From: Halomonas gemina
GTDB taxonomy: Bacteria; Pseudomonadota; Gammaproteobacteria; Pseudomonadales; Halomonadaceae
Reading direction: 5' to 3'
Assembly (NCBI RefSeq): GCF_023554995.1
Contig: NZ_JAMJPK010000002.1
Location: forward strand, 186,001 to 250,000
DNA: 64,000 nucleotides
A program made the translations under genes and the position numbers. This document shows positions 43,227-52,350 of this stretch, piece by piece. How positions within the stretch are numbered: position 1 is the stretch's first letter; each line of letters opens with the position of its first letter. The notes beneath the pieces are model-generated. The model was not told the origin of the DNA. It saw only the letters and a list, made by a program, of their open reading frames with translations, and did not search any database.

Positions 43227-44044
43227 CCCTGCTCCTCCTCGCTGCCCTGACGCTTGATGACCCGTGCCTGCCAGTCCAGGCCCTCGCCCCGGAACGGCTC
43301 GGCATGGCCGTTGATGAACAGCAGGCGCCGGGCGACCTCGTCGGCGGGCATGCCGCCATCGGCCAGGTGAGTGGCCAGGGCCGAGACGTTGGCCTGCACG
43401 GCGGGCCCGTAGCAGGCGTAGCAGTCGCGCTGCCAGCGGGGACAGATCGCCCCGCAGCCGGTGCTGGTGACCGGGCCCATGCAGGGCCGGCCTTGGGCGA
43501 CCATCACGCACACCGCCTGCTGGCGCTTGCACTCCATGCACACCGCGCTGTGGTCGACCCGGGGCAGATGGCCGGCCAGCAGCGCCTTGGTGGCGCCGAG
43601 CACCTGTTCGCCACTGACCGGGCAGCCCCAGAGTTCCAGGTCGACCTTGACGCTCTCGGCAATCGGGGTCGAGTCGGCGAGCAGGTCGATATGCTCGGGC
43701 TGGGCATAGACCCCGGACACCCACTCGTCGGCGTCGTGGAGGTTGCGCAGCGCCTGGATGCCGCCGGCGGTGGCGCAGGCGCCGATGGTGACCAGGAAGC
43801 GGCTGCGACTGCGGATGCCGCGCAGGCGCGCGGCGTCCTGGGAGGTGGCCACGCTGCCCTCGACGAAGGCGATGTCGACCTCGGCCTCCTCGTCGACCGG
43901 GCCGGCCTCGGCGAAATGCAGGATGTCGACGCTCTCGGCCAGGGCCAGCAGGGGCTCGCCCAGGTTGAGGAAGGCCAGCTGGCAGCCGTCGCAGGAGCTG
44001 AACTTGTGCACGGCGATGCGCGCGCGGTGGGTCCCGGTGGTCAT
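43223..44044 (-). CDS. hydD: Group 3b hydrogenase small (delta) subunit
   Basis: The 273-residue iron-sulfur subunit starts ARIAVHKFSSCDGCQLAFLNLGE, with the proximal-cluster ligands CxxC. GACATAGGIQALR and WGCPVSGEQV supply the other proximal ligands. A cysteine-rich block, CMECKRQQAVCVMVAQGRPCMGPVTSTGCGAICP, continues to CYACYGP. The content suits three Fe-S clusters passing electrons from the Ni-Fe site. No twin-arginine signal is present, so the enzyme is cytoplasmic. It lies two bases after hydG and overlaps the alpha-subunit start. Confidence 0.93.
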   Translation of the reverse strand: MTTGTHRARIAVHKFSSCDGCQLAFLNLGEPLLALAESVDILHFAEAGPVDEEAEVDIAFVEGSVATSQDAARLRGIRSRSRFLVTIGACATAGGIQALRNLHDADEWVSGVYAQPEHIDLLADSTPIAESVKVDLELWGCPVSGEQVLGATKALLAGHLPRVDHSAVCMECKRQQAVCVMVAQGRPCMGPVTSTGCGAICPRWQRDCYACYGPAVQANVSALATHLADGGMPADEVARRLLFINGHAEPFRGEGLDWQARVIKRQGSEEEQG

Positions 44045-44046
44045 GG

Positions 44047-44880
44047 TCAGACTCCCCTGTGCGACAGGTAGGGCGCCAGTTCCCGGCAGGTGAAGACCGG
44101 GCCGTCGCGGCATACGAACTTGGGCCCCAGCTGGCAGCGGCCGCAGGAGCCGATGGCGCAGTGCATGTTGCGCTCCATGCTCAGCCAGATCCGCTCTTCC
44201 GGCACCTCGCGCTTTCGCATCGCCTTGATCACTGCCCGCATCATGCCCTCCGGTCCGCAGATGAAGACCGAGCAGCGCGCCGGGTCGAAGCCGATGCGGT
44301 CGAAGAACTGGGTCACCGGGCCGGTATGCCAGGGCCAGAGGGTGTCGCCGGTGTCGGCGGTCAGGTAGACCTCGACGTCCGGGTGCCGGCGCCAGGCGTC
44401 GTAGCGATCGCGCCAGATCAGGTCGTTGGAGTGCTTGACCCCCTGGATGATGTGCAGGCGGCCGTAGCGTCCGCGCCGATGCAGCACGTACTCGATCAGC
44501 GAGACCGACGGGGCGCAGCCCAGCCCCCCGGTGACGATCACCAGGTCGGTGCCCTCGGCCTCCTCCGTCGGCCAGCCGCGACCGTAGGGGCCACGCAGGC
44601 CGAGCCGGTCGCCGACCTGCAGCAGGCCGAGGTTGCGGGTGATCGAGCCGACCTTGCGGATGGTGTGGTCGATCATCGTCTGCTCGTCGGGGTCGGAGAC
44701 GATCGAGATCGGCACCTCGCCCATGCCCGGCAGGCAGAGCATGTTGAACTGGCCCATCGCGAAGCGGTAGGCGGCCTGCACCTCGGGGTCGGTGAAGCGC
44801 AGCTGCAGGCTGAACATGTCCGGGGTCTCGTCCTTGCGGCCGACGACCTCGGCTTCAAGGGGCACCAGCGGGCTCGTCAT
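44047..44880 (-). CDS. hydG: Hydrogenase FAD/NAD(P)-binding (gamma) subunit
   Basis: The 277-residue protein is of the ferredoxin-NADP reductase type. PYGRGWPTEEAEGTDLVIVTGGLGCAPSVSLIEYVL covers the flavin and nucleotide-binding parts, and CSVFICGPEGMMRAVIKAMRKREVPEERIWLSMERNMHCAIGSCGRCQLGP provides a [2Fe-2S] ligand set. It links the hydrogenase to NAD(P)H. The ATG at 44880 overlaps the hydB stop by four bases. The longer frame upstream is a shadow of hydB. Confidence 0.93.
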   Translation of the reverse strand: MTSPLVPLEAEVVGRKDETPDMFSLQLRFTDPEVQAAYRFAMGQFNMLCLPGMGEVPISIVSDPDEQTMIDHTIRKVGSITRNLGLLQVGDRLGLRGPYGRGWPTEEAEGTDLVIVTGGLGCAPSVSLIEYVLHRRGRYGRLHIIQGVKHSNDLIWRDRYDAWRRHPDVEVYLTADTGDTLWPWHTGPVTQFFDRIGFDPARCSVFICGPEGMMRAVIKAMRKREVPEERIWLSMERNMHCAIGSCGRCQLGPKFVCRDGPVFTCRELAPYLSHRGV

Positions 44881-46043
44881 GGCTGGTCCTCCCCATCGGG
44901 GGCCTGAGAGGGCGCGGCGTCGGGCGCCTTGGCCGGCGCGTCGTCGGGCGCTATGGACAGCGAGGCCAGCTCCTCGGTCACGTCGATGCCCACCGGGCAC
45001 CAGGCGATGCAGCGGCCGCAGCCCACACAGCCGCTGCGGCCGTACTGCTCCACCCAGGTGCCGAACTTGTGGGTCAGCCACTGGCGGTAGCGCTGGGGCC
45101 GCTCGGCGCGGATGACGCTGCCATGGATGTAGCTGTGGTCGGGGTCGAAGCAGCTGCCCCACTGCCGGTCGTGGGTGGCGGTCGCGCCATCCAGCGAGAG
45201 CTCGTCGACGTGGGTCTGGCAGAAGCAGGTAGGGCAGACCGCGGTGCAGTTGCCGCAGGTCAGGCAGCGGTCGTTGAGGCTCTGCCAGTGCGGATGGTCG
45301 ACGGCCGCCTGCAGCATCTCCGGCAGCGAGCCCTCGGGCAGCCCCCGCGTCTGCTGGCGCGCGGCATGGTCGATTCCCGCCTCCACTCGCTCGAGCTGGT
45401 CACCGTTCACTGGCGTGGTCTCCAGGGCGTCGAGAATGGTCTGGCCCTGCTGGGTGTGGGCCTCCACCACGAAGCCCTCGTCGAGTTCGGAGAGCGCCAG
45501 GTCGAAGCCGTGCTGTGCCCGCGGGCCGTCCCCGGTGGCGGTACAGAAGCAGGTGGCCGCGGAGCGCATGCAGTTGACGGCGACCAGGAAGAGGTTCTGG
45601 CGTCGCTCGCGGTAGTGCGGGTCGGGATGGGCGTCATGCAGGAAGTGGCGGTCATGGATCGACAGCGCCGCGAGGTCGCAGGCGCGCACGCCAATGATCG
45701 CCGTCGGCTGGGCCTCGGGGGGCTGCTCGCGGAACACCAGCCTGCCGTCGGGCTGGCGCTCGCTCCGCCACAGCGTCTCGCGAGGGGCGAAGGTCAGCGG
45801 CTTGATCGCCTGGGGGCCCGTGGCCCAGTCGAAGACGCGTCCGGAATCGGTGCGCTCGAGCCGGTAGTGGCCGGGGGCCTGCTCGTCGGTGATCCCCAGG
45901 GGGAGCTGCTCCACCCGCGAGAGGGGCTCGAAGAGGATGGCATGATCGCGCACCCTGGGGCCGATGACCTCATAGCCCGCCTCCACCAGCCGGTCGAGGA
46001 GTGACTGGAGGCGCTCCCTTGCCAGAAAGTGCTGTACCTTCAT
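44877..46043 (-). CDS. hydB: Hydrogenase iron-sulfur (beta) subunit
   Basis: The 388-residue protein has two C-terminal four-cysteine clusters, [14 protein letters not shown] and [12 protein letters not shown], each binding a [4Fe-4S] cluster. The N-terminal two-thirds contains [17 protein letters not shown] and [14 protein letters not shown]. It matches the beta subunit of Pyrococcus-type sulfhydrogenase (HydB). It transfers electrons between the gamma subunit and the core enzyme. The proline-, alanine- and aspartate-rich C-terminal tail is probably disordered. It is the first structural gene after the maturation genes. Confidence 0.92.
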   Translation of the reverse strand: MKVQHFLARERLQSLLDRLVEAGYEVIGPRVRDHAILFEPLSRVEQLPLGITDEQAPGHYRLERTDSGRVFDWATGPQAIKPLTFAPRETLWRSERQPDGRLVFREQPPEAQPTAIIGVRACDLAALSIHDRHFLHDAHPDPHYRERRQNLFLVAVNCMRSAATCFCTATGDGPRAQHGFDLALSELDEGFVVEAHTQQGQTILDALETTPVNGDQLERVEAGIDHAARQQTRGLPEGSLPEMLQAAVDHPHWQSLNDRCLTCGNCTAVCPTCFCQTHVDELSLDGATATHDRQWGSCFDPDHSYIHGSVIRAERPQRYRQWLTHKFGTWVEQYGRSGCVGCGRCIAWCPVGIDVTEELASLSIAPDDAPAKAPDAAPSQAPDGEDQP

Positions 46044-46100
46044 GGTGCCATGTCCCGTTCAAAGGTCGTCAGGTGGCCGGCGCGCCGACGCCGCCGGGCC

Positions 46101-47129
46101 TCAGCAGATGCGCGGCAGCGGGTCGTCCTCGAGCTCCTGCAGGAGGCGCTCGCCGCCCCACTCGTTGACCAGCAGCAGCCGGTCGTGGTGCGGGTCGAGC
46201 GTGCCGATCCGCTGCGCCCCTCGCCCCTGCGGCAGCGACTGCCAGCGGTGCAGGGCCTCGTCGGCCTGGTCCTCGGCCACGATGGCCACCACCCGTCCCT
46301 CGCAAGCGATATAGAGGGGGTCATAGCCGAGCATGTCGCAGGCGCTGCGCACGCTGCCGCGGATCGGCAGCCGCGCCTCCTCGAGGGTCACCCCCTGGCC
46401 CGTGGCATGGATGACCTCGTGGAGCACGGTTGCCAGGCCGCCGCGGGTCGGGTCGCGCATGAAGCGCAGGCCGGGCATTTCCAGCAGTGCCTGGGTCAGG
46501 GGCACCACGCTGGCGCTGTCGGAGGCCAGCGTGCCGCTCAGGCCGAACTCCTCGCGGGCCAGCATCACGGCAATGCCATGGTCCCCCACCGGCCCGCTGA
46601 CCAGCACCGCATCGCCGGGGCGAATGGCGTCGAGGCCGAGGGCCAGGCCGCGCGGGCGCATGCCGATCCCGGAGACCCCGAAGTAGAGCCCGCCACACAG
46701 GCCGCGCGGCAGCACCTTGGTATCGCCGGCCACCACCTGGACGTCGCAGGCCCGGGCCGCGGCGGCGAGGCTTTCGACGATCCGCTCGAGCTGCTCCAGC
46801 GCCAATCCCTCCTCCAGGAAGGCGTTGACGCTGAGGTAGCGCGGCATGGCGCCGGCGACGGCGAGGTCGTTGACGGTGCCGTGCACGGCGAGGCTGCCGA
46901 TGTCGCCCCCGGCGAAGAACAGCGGCTGCACGGTGACCCCGTCACTGGTGAAGACCAGCTCCTGGTCCTCCTCCGTGGCGGCGGGCAGCACGGCGGCATC
47001 GGACAGCGGGGCCAGCCAGGGGTTGCCCAGTTGGCGGACGAAGACCGACTCGATCAGCTGGCGCATGAGGCGCCCGCCGTTGCCGTGGGCCAGGGTGACG
47101 GTGGCCGTGTCCGGTGCAGGCTGTGTCAT
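46101..47129 (-). CDS. hypE: Hydrogenase maturation protein HypE
   Basis: The 342-residue AIR-synthase-like enzyme dehydrates the carbamoyl group on its C-terminal cysteine to a thiocyanate, from which the cyanide ligands come. The protein ends with the family signature PRIC, so Cys342 is the modified residue. The ATP-binding and substrate parts include LAHGNGGRLMRQLI and VVAGDTKVLPRGLCGG, with the metal-binding-like FFAGGDIGSLAVHGTVNDLAVAGA. It directly abuts the HypDF gene, with no gap between its start and the fusion's stop. Confidence 0.95.
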   Translation of the reverse strand: MTQPAPDTATVTLAHGNGGRLMRQLIESVFVRQLGNPWLAPLSDAAVLPAATEEDQELVFTSDGVTVQPLFFAGGDIGSLAVHGTVNDLAVAGAMPRYLSVNAFLEEGLALEQLERIVESLAAAARACDVQVVAGDTKVLPRGLCGGLYFGVSGIGMRPRGLALGLDAIRPGDAVLVSGPVGDHGIAVMLAREEFGLSGTLASDSASVVPLTQALLEMPGLRFMRDPTRGGLATVLHEVIHATGQGVTLEEARLPIRGSVRSACDMLGYDPLYIACEGRVVAIVAEDQADEALHRWQSLPQGRGAQRIGTLDPHHDRLLLVNEWGGERLLQELEDDPLPRIC

Positions 47130-50100
47130 TTACTCCTCCTCGTGCCGGGCCAGGGCCTCCATGACCTGGCCGACGCTGATGGCGGCGTCGTTGCAGGGCA
47201 GACGCTGGTGCAGCAGCACCCTGAAGCCGTCGCCTTCCAGGGCTTCCACGGCCGCCTCGGTCAGCCGCCGGTTCTGGAATACGCCGCCGGTCAAGCCAAG
47301 GGTATCCACCCCGCTCGCGTCGCGAACCACGCTGGCCTGCCGGCGAAGCACCTGGACCAGGGTGGCATGGACGTCCGCGGCGCGCCGGGCTGGGGCAATG
47401 CACGCGTCAAGGAGGTGGCGGATCAGCGGGCGCCAGTCACAGCGTAGCACCCCGCTCGGGTCGCGATGGTGAGGCAGGTCCAGGGGACAACCGTCGCCGT
47501 CGGCGAGGGCTTCCAGCCGCATGGCGGCCTCGGCCTCGTGGCTGATCCGGCGAATCGGCAGCAGCAGGGCCGCGGCGGCATCGAAGAGCCGGCCCACGGC
47601 GGAGCAGGACGGGGCGTTGAGGCGTCGCTCCCAGCCTCCCCGCAGCAGCGCCAGCTCGTCGTCGGTCGCGGGGGCCTGCGGTGTCGCGAGCCCGCTCTGC
47701 CAGGCCAGGGTGACGGCCAGGCGCCAGGGTTCCCGGATGGCCGCCTCGCCGCCGGGCAGGTCAAAGGGCGCGAAGGAGGCGTGGCGCTGCCAGCGTCCGG
47801 GTCGGCCGAGCAGGGCCTCGCCGCCCCACAGGGTGCCGTCCGGGCCCAGCCCGGTGCCGTCCCAGGTGAACACCAGGGTCGGCTCCCGGAAGCGGCCATG
47901 TTCCCCGCACAGGGCGGCGGCATGGGCGTGGTGGTGGGCGACCTCGCGGCAGGGCAGGCCGCTGTCGCGGGCCCAGCGGGTGCCGTGGTAGCCCGGGTGG
48001 GCATCGTGGAGGATCCGCTCCGGGCGCACGCCATAGAGCCGCGACAGGGTCGCGACCTGGCGCTCGAAGGCCTGCTGGGCGCCAAGGCTCGAGAGGTCGC
48101 CGATATGTGGCGACAGCACCAGCCGCGCCTCCCAGGCGAGGCAGACCGTGGCCTTCTGGTGCGCGCCCACCGCGAGCACGGCCCGGGACGCTTGACAGGA
48201 CAGGGGCCAGGGCAGCTCGAGCTCCAGGGGGGCGGCGCCTCGCCCCAGGCGCAGGGGGCGCGCCCGGCCGGCGATGGGACGCCGGACGCCGTCGTCGACG
48301 CCCTGCAGGATGGGCCGGTCATGATGCAGGAAGGCGTCGGCGACCCGGGCGAGGCGCTGCTCGGCCATGGCGGGGTCGGTGACGATGGGCTCGCCGGCGA
48401 GGTTGGCCGAGGTGGCGACCAGCGGGCGCCCCAGGGCCTCCAGCAACAGGTGATGCAGCGGCGCATAGGGCAGCAGGGCGCCGACCTCGTCGAGCCCGGG
48501 GGCAATCCCCTCCGCGAGGCCGTGATCGGCCCGCAGAGGGAGCAGCACGACCGGACGCTCGTCGGCGCGCAGGGCCTCGGCGGCCAGCGGCTCGAGCCGG
48601 GCGTGCTCGCGAACGGCGTCCAGACCATCCTCGCCCCGCCAGGGAAACATCACGGCGAGCGGCTTGTGCGGCCGGTGCTTGCGCTCGCGCAGGGTTGAAA
48701 CCGACGCCGCTCGGCCGGCATCGACCATCAGGTGGTAGCCGCCGACCCCCTTGACGGCCACGATCCGGCCATCGGCCAGCGCCGCGATGGCGGCATCCAG
48801 GGCCTCCCGCGGGTCCGGCAGCGTCCGCTCGTCCTGCACGAAGCCCTGTTTGAACTTCAGCCGGGGCCCGCACTGCGGGCAGCCGATCGACTGGGCATGG
48901 AAGCGCCGGTTCTTCGGGTCCTCGTATTCCCGCCGGCAGGCAGGGCAGAGCGGGAAGGCCTTGAGGCTGGTGCGCGCACGATCGTAGGGCAGCCGTTCGA
49001 TCACGCTGTAGCGCGGGCCGCATTGGTCGCAATGGGTGAAGGGGTAGCGGTAGTGGCGGTCCTGCGGGTCGTGCAGCTCCGCCAGACAGGCCGGGCAGAC
49101 CGGGGTATCCAGCGGCAGGTGGACCGGGCCCGCCTGTTCGTCCTCGTCATCGCTTGGCTGGATCACGAAGGGCCGGGTCAGCCTCGCCGCGATCGTCTCG
49201 CGACAGGCGAGGCGCGGGCGCGCCAGCCGCGGGGCATCAATGAGCAGGCCGCGCTCGAACGTCGCCAGCCGGTCGGCGCTCCCTTGGGCCTCGATCACCA
49301 CCTCGCCGCCATGGTTGCGCACCTGGCCGTCGAGCGCCAGCCGGCTGGCCAGGCGCTGGACGAAGGGGCGAAAGCCCACGCCCTGGACGACCCCGGCCAG
49401 CCGCCAGCGTCGCGCTTCCAGCCCGGGCGTTGGCTCGACCGGGGCCGTCTCACTAGGCGCAGCGTCGACCGAGGTGGCGGCGATCCGCCCGGTGGACGGG
49501 CCCTGGGCCGAGCGGACGCCGTGGCTCCACCAGATCCGGCAGGCCCCTTCCTCGGAGACCATGCAGGGGCCCACGGGGCTGTCCGGCCGGCAGGCGCTGC
49601 CATAGAGCCGGCACTCTGGCGGTCGGATTCGCCCCAGCACCACCTCGGCGCAGTCGCAGCCGGGCGGCATCTCGCCGCGGCGGGCATAGGCGGCCTCGAA
49701 CACCTCGGGAAACTGCCGGCGGGCGTCGCGGTGGGCGAGGGCGTCCGTGCAGGCATAACCCGAGTCGGGAAGCGAGCCGATGCCGCGCCACTCGGCGTCG
49801 CTGACCTCGAACCGCGAGGCCATCAGCGCCTGTGCCCGGCGGTTGCCGCTGGCGGTGACACACTGCGGGTAGGCGTTGTCGAGCCGCGGGGACCGGTCGA
49901 GCGCCTGCAGCAGCACCGCATGCAGGCCCGCCAGGATCAGGCCGGGGGTGAAGCCGGCCACCGCGGTGGGCAACCCGTGCGTCTCGGCCACGAAGCGCCA
50001 CTGCTCGGCGCCCATGATGGTGGCCACATGCCCCGGGGCGATCAGCGCATCGAAGCCCGCGGTGCCGTCCTTGAGCAGGTGGGCGATGGCCGGCCAGGTC

Positions 50101-50606
50101 TGGCGGGCGCTGAGCAGCAGCAGCAGGTTGTCCGGCAGGTCCGTCCGCGAGAAGAGGGCGGCGATCGGCGCCATGGTCGTCTCGAAGCCGGCGGCGAAGA
50201 AGACCACCCGCTTTCCGGGATGCCGGCGGGCCAGCGCCAGCACCTCGCCGGGGGAGGCGACCGGGACCACCCGGCCGCCGAGGGCGCGGGCCGCCTGCAG
50301 GGAGCGGGGCTCCCGCCGGGGCGCATTGCAGGGCACCCGCACCATGTCGCCGAAGGTGGCGACGATGACGCCGTCCGCGAGGCTCAGCGCCACCGCGGCA
50401 TGGATGTCCTCCTCGGGGCAGACGCAGACCGGGCAGCCCGGCCCGGGGATCAGCTCCAGGTAGTCGGGCAGCACCTTGCGCAGGCCGGCCTGGGTGATGG
50501 TGCGCTCGTGGCCGCCGCAGACGTTCATGATCCGCAGCTGGCCGGATGCCGGACGGGGCAGGGCGCGTATCCGGTCCAGCCACTCGCCGGGAGACGGGGA
50601 CATCAT
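47130..50606 (-). CDS. hypDF: HypD-HypF fusion protein (hydrogenase cofactor assembly)
   Basis: This 1158-residue protein joins two maturation enzymes that are normally separate. Residues 1 to about 360 are HypD: CGGHE at 30-34, GPGCPVCVCPEE, FAAGFETTM and a C-terminal cysteine set (C317, C319, C332, C339, C348, C356) for the Fe-S cluster. A proline/alanine/threonine linker spans about 361-397. From about 398 it is HypF: acylphosphatase (VQGVGFRPFVQRLA), two zinc fingers (C504, C507, C526, C529 and C554, C557, C576, C579), YrdC domain, and a Kae1-like domain with HHHAHAAA and GLTGGVFQNRRL. The fusion would couple carbamoyl transfer with Fe(CN)2CO scaffold chemistry. It is a single uninterrupted frame. 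Confidence 0.93.
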   Translation of the reverse strand: MMSPSPGEWLDRIRALPRPASGQLRIMNVCGGHERTITQAGLRKVLPDYLELIPGPGCPVCVCPEEDIHAAVALSLADGVIVATFGDMVRVPCNAPRREPRSLQAARALGGRVVPVASPGEVLALARRHPGKRVVFFAAGFETTMAPIAALFSRTDLPDNLLLLLSARQTWPAIAHLLKDGTAGFDALIAPGHVATIMGAEQWRFVAETHGLPTAVAGFTPGLILAGLHAVLLQALDRSPRLDNAYPQCVTASGNRRAQALMASRFEVSDAEWRGIGSLPDSGYACTDALAHRDARRQFPEVFEAAYARRGEMPPGCDCAEVVLGRIRPPECRLYGSACRPDSPVGPCMVSEEGACRIWWSHGVRSAQGPSTGRIAATSVDAAPSETAPVEPTPGLEARRWRLAGVVQGVGFRPFVQRLASRLALDGQVRNHGGEVVIEAQGSADRLATFERGLLIDAPRLARPRLACRETIAARLTRPFVIQPSDDEDEQAGPVHLPLDTPVCPACLAELHDPQDRHYRYPFTHCDQCGPRYSVIERLPYDRARTSLKAFPLCPACRREYEDPKNRRFHAQSIGCPQCGPRLKFKQGFVQDERTLPDPREALDAAIAALADGRIVAVKGVGGYHLMVDAGRAASVSTLRERKHRPHKPLAVMFPWRGEDGLDAVREHARLEPLAAEALRADERPVVLLPLRADHGLAEGIAPGLDEVGALLPYAPLHHLLLEALGRPLVATSANLAGEPIVTDPAMAEQRLARVADAFLHHDRPILQGVDDGVRRPIAGRARPLRLGRGAAPLELELPWPLSCQASRAVLAVGAHQKATVCLAWEARLVLSPHIGDLSSLGAQQAFERQVATLSRLYGVRPERILHDAHPGYHGTRWARDSGLPCREVAHHHAHAAALCGEHGRFREPTLVFTWDGTGLGPDGTLWGGEALLGRPGRWQRHASFAPFDLPGGEAAIREPWRLAVTLAWQSGLATPQAPATDDELALLRGGWERRLNAPSCSAVGRLFDAAAALLLPIRRISHEAEAAMRLEALADGDGCPLDLPHHRDPSGVLRCDWRPLIRHLLDACIAPARRAADVHATLVQVLRRQASVVRDASGVDTLGLTGGVFQNRRLTEAAVEALEGDGFRVLLHQRLPCNDAAISVGQVMEALARHEEE

Positions 50607-50609
50607 GGG

Positions 50610-51398
50610 TCAGGCAGCGCCGTGGGGGCGTGTCAGCAGGCTCTCTCCGCCAGGCGAGGGGGCCGGGCGGAAGGCCGGGCGGCGCCGCTCGGCGAGGCCG
50701 GCCTCGAGCCACGCGAGCCAGGCATCGAGCGGGCCCGACTTGCTGCTCAGCGCCATCACCGGGGCGCTGGAGGCGAGCCGGTGCATGTGCGCCGCCACCG
50801 CCTCGACGTCGAAGTCGTCGAGGACCGGCAGCAGGTCGGTCTTGGTGACCAGCACCAGGTCGCTGGCGCGGAACATGACCGGGTACTTGAGCGGCTTGTC
50901 GTCGCCCTCCGGGGTCGAGAGCAGGGTGACATTGGCATGCTGGCCCAAATCGAAGCTCGCGGGGCAGACCAGGTTGCCGACATTCTCGATGAACAGGATG
51001 TCCAGCTTGTCCAGCGGCAGCGCATGGGCCGCGCGATGCACCATGGAGGCATCCAGGTGGCAGGCACTGCCGGTGGTGATCTGGACGGCGGGCACGCCCC
51101 TGGCACGAATGCGCCGGGCGTCGTTCTCGGTCTCCAGGTCGCCCTCGATCACCGCCAGGCGGCAGCGGGAGCCCAGCGCCTCGATGGTGGCCTCCAGCAG
51201 GCGCGTCTTGCCGGCGCCGGGCGAGGACATCAGGTTGACGACCAGCAGCCCGGCACGGTCGAAGTGCTCGCGATTGTGATGTGCGACCGCGTCGTTGTGG
51301 GCCTGCAATCCCTCGAGCACCTCCACGGTGTGGACGTCGTGCTCGGTCGAGGCGTGCTGCAGGTGGTCGGGGAAGGCACAGCCGCAGGTCTGGCACAC
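50610..51398 (-). CDS. hypB: Hydrogenase nickel incorporation GTPase HypB
   Basis: The 262-residue GTPase starts MCQTCGCAFP (cysteines that may bind nickel) and has the P-loop LMSSPGAGKTRLLE and the specificity-related VTKTDLLPV. GDLETENDARRI and the HLDASMVHRA / ENVGNLVCPA region cover switch and metal parts. It delivers nickel with HypA. The histidine-rich N-terminal extension of some HypB proteins is absent apart from HLQHASTEHDVHT. It lies three bases from hypDF and 13 bases after hypA. Confidence 0.94.
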   Translation of the reverse strand: MCQTCGCAFPDHLQHASTEHDVHTVEVLEGLQAHNDAVAHHNREHFDRAGLLVVNLMSSPGAGKTRLLEATIEALGSRCRLAVIEGDLETENDARRIRARGVPAVQITTGSACHLDASMVHRAAHALPLDKLDILFIENVGNLVCPASFDLGQHANVTLLSTPEGDDKPLKYPVMFRASDLVLVTKTDLLPVLDDFDVEAVAAHMHRLASSAPVMALSSKSGPLDAWLAWLEAGLAERRRPAFRPAPSPGGESLLTRPHGAA

Positions 51399-51411
51399 GA
51401 TGAGGCTCCTG

Positions 51412-51777
51412 TTATCCGGTCGGGGGGAGAGGGATATCGGCGAGGTCGACGCTGACCAGCAGGAGCTCGTCGCCGCCGGTCAGCCGGGTCTGCCAATGGC
51501 CACAGAGGGGGCAGGCCAGGTCATTGACGCTGGCCTCGGCCTCCTGAGCGCAGCGCGGGCAGTGCACCCGGACCGGCGAGGTCGTCATCTCCAGCCGCGC
51601 GCCCTCGGCGGCGGTATGGCGGCTGGCCAGCGGGAAGGCTTCGTGCATCAGCGCGGCCTCGACTCCGGAGAGCGGCCCGATGCGGAGGCAGACGCGACGA
51701 ATGCGCGGCGCGTCATGCTCGGCGGCGACCCGGCCGGCCTGGCGGACCAGCGAGCGGCAGAGGCTCAGTTCATGCAT
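51412..51777 (-). CDS. hypA: Hydrogenase nickel metallochaperone HypA
   Basis: The 121-residue protein starts MHELSLCRSLV, whose first three residues bind nickel, and has the two zinc-binding pairs in CPRCAQEAEASVNDLACPLCGHW. It hands nickel to HypB and the large subunit. The ATG at 51777 was chosen because MHE must be at the N-terminus. It overlaps the hypC 3' end by eight bases. Confidence 0.93.
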   Translation of the reverse strand: MHELSLCRSLVRQAGRVAAEHDAPRIRRVCLRIGPLSGVEAALMHEAFPLASRHTAAEGARLEMTTSPVRVHCPRCAQEAEASVNDLACPLCGHWQTRLTGGDELLLVSVDLADIPLPPTG

Positions 51778-52030
51778 GCATCTGGCCTCCGTCGCCCGTC
51801 TCTGCGGGGGTGGCGTCGTCCATCTCGTCGAGCAGTCGCCAGGTCGCCAGGGCCTCCTCGGGGTCCAGTCGCTGGAGGGCGTAGCCGACATGCACGATGA
51901 CGAAGTCGCCCACGGCGAGGTCCTGGTCCTGGACCAGCATCAGGTCGATGTCGCGCTCGATGCCACGGGAGGCCGCGCGCGCCGTCTCGCCGTCGATGCG
52001 GGTGATCTGCATGGGAATCGCCAGGCACAT
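51770..52030 (-). CDS. hypC: Hydrogenase assembly chaperone HypC
   Basis: The 86-residue protein starts with MCLAIPMQITRIDG, the diagnostic HypC N-terminus in which Cys2 is essential for carrying the Fe(CN)2CO precursor. IDLMLVQDQDLAVGDFVIVHVGYALQRLD completes the OB-like domain. It is the first gene of the hyp-hydrogenase operon. The ATG at 52030 was chosen for the family N-terminus. A longer frame would add seven extra residues. Confidence 0.94.
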   Translation of the reverse strand: MCLAIPMQITRIDGETARAASRGIERDIDLMLVQDQDLAVGDFVIVHVGYALQRLDPEEALATWRLLDEMDDATPAETGDGGQMHA

Positions 52031-52350
52031 GATCCTCTCTCGACTCCCCATGAGGTGATCGTCGCTGGTACTGGACGATCGGCCGTTGATGAAAAGGGCA
52101 TGGCCATCTCGCGGTCACACCGGCCTCTCCCTTCACTATAGAAGAGGGACCGTTGCGGGGACATGATCGTGCTCCAGTGGGGGTGGGGGAGCTTGCAGAA
52201 GTCCGTGACAGCATCATCGGTTGGGGTGATACGCGGCACTTTCTGCTATCCTGCCGGTCTTCGATTATCGCTCCCACGGCCCCGGCCCGACGGCGCCCGC
52301 CCTCCTCGGGCGCTGTCCTGGTGCCCGCTTTCCCTTGCAGGTCTATCCAC
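52031..52350. promoter_or_regulatory. Divergent promoter region of the hydrogenase operon and dbpA
   Basis: This 320-base gap holds no gene. For the minus-strand operon, TATAGT at 52140-52135 is a -10-like box about 105 bases before hypC, with a poor -35. For dbpA, TGCTATCCT ending at 52252 is an extended -10 match about 100 bases before the start. I see no clear FNR or sigma-54 site, so control of the hydrogenase genes cannot be read here. Confidence 0.4.

Noticed and set aside
43227..43724. A 166-codon extension upstream of the hydrogenase large subunit in the same frame.
   Set aside because: It overlaps the delta-subunit gene in another frame and the family N-terminus begins at 43226.
48732..51455. 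A 907-residue open frame on the plus strand across hypDF and hypB.
   Set aside because: It runs antisense to well-recognised genes and shows no domain; long antisense frames are normal at this GC content.
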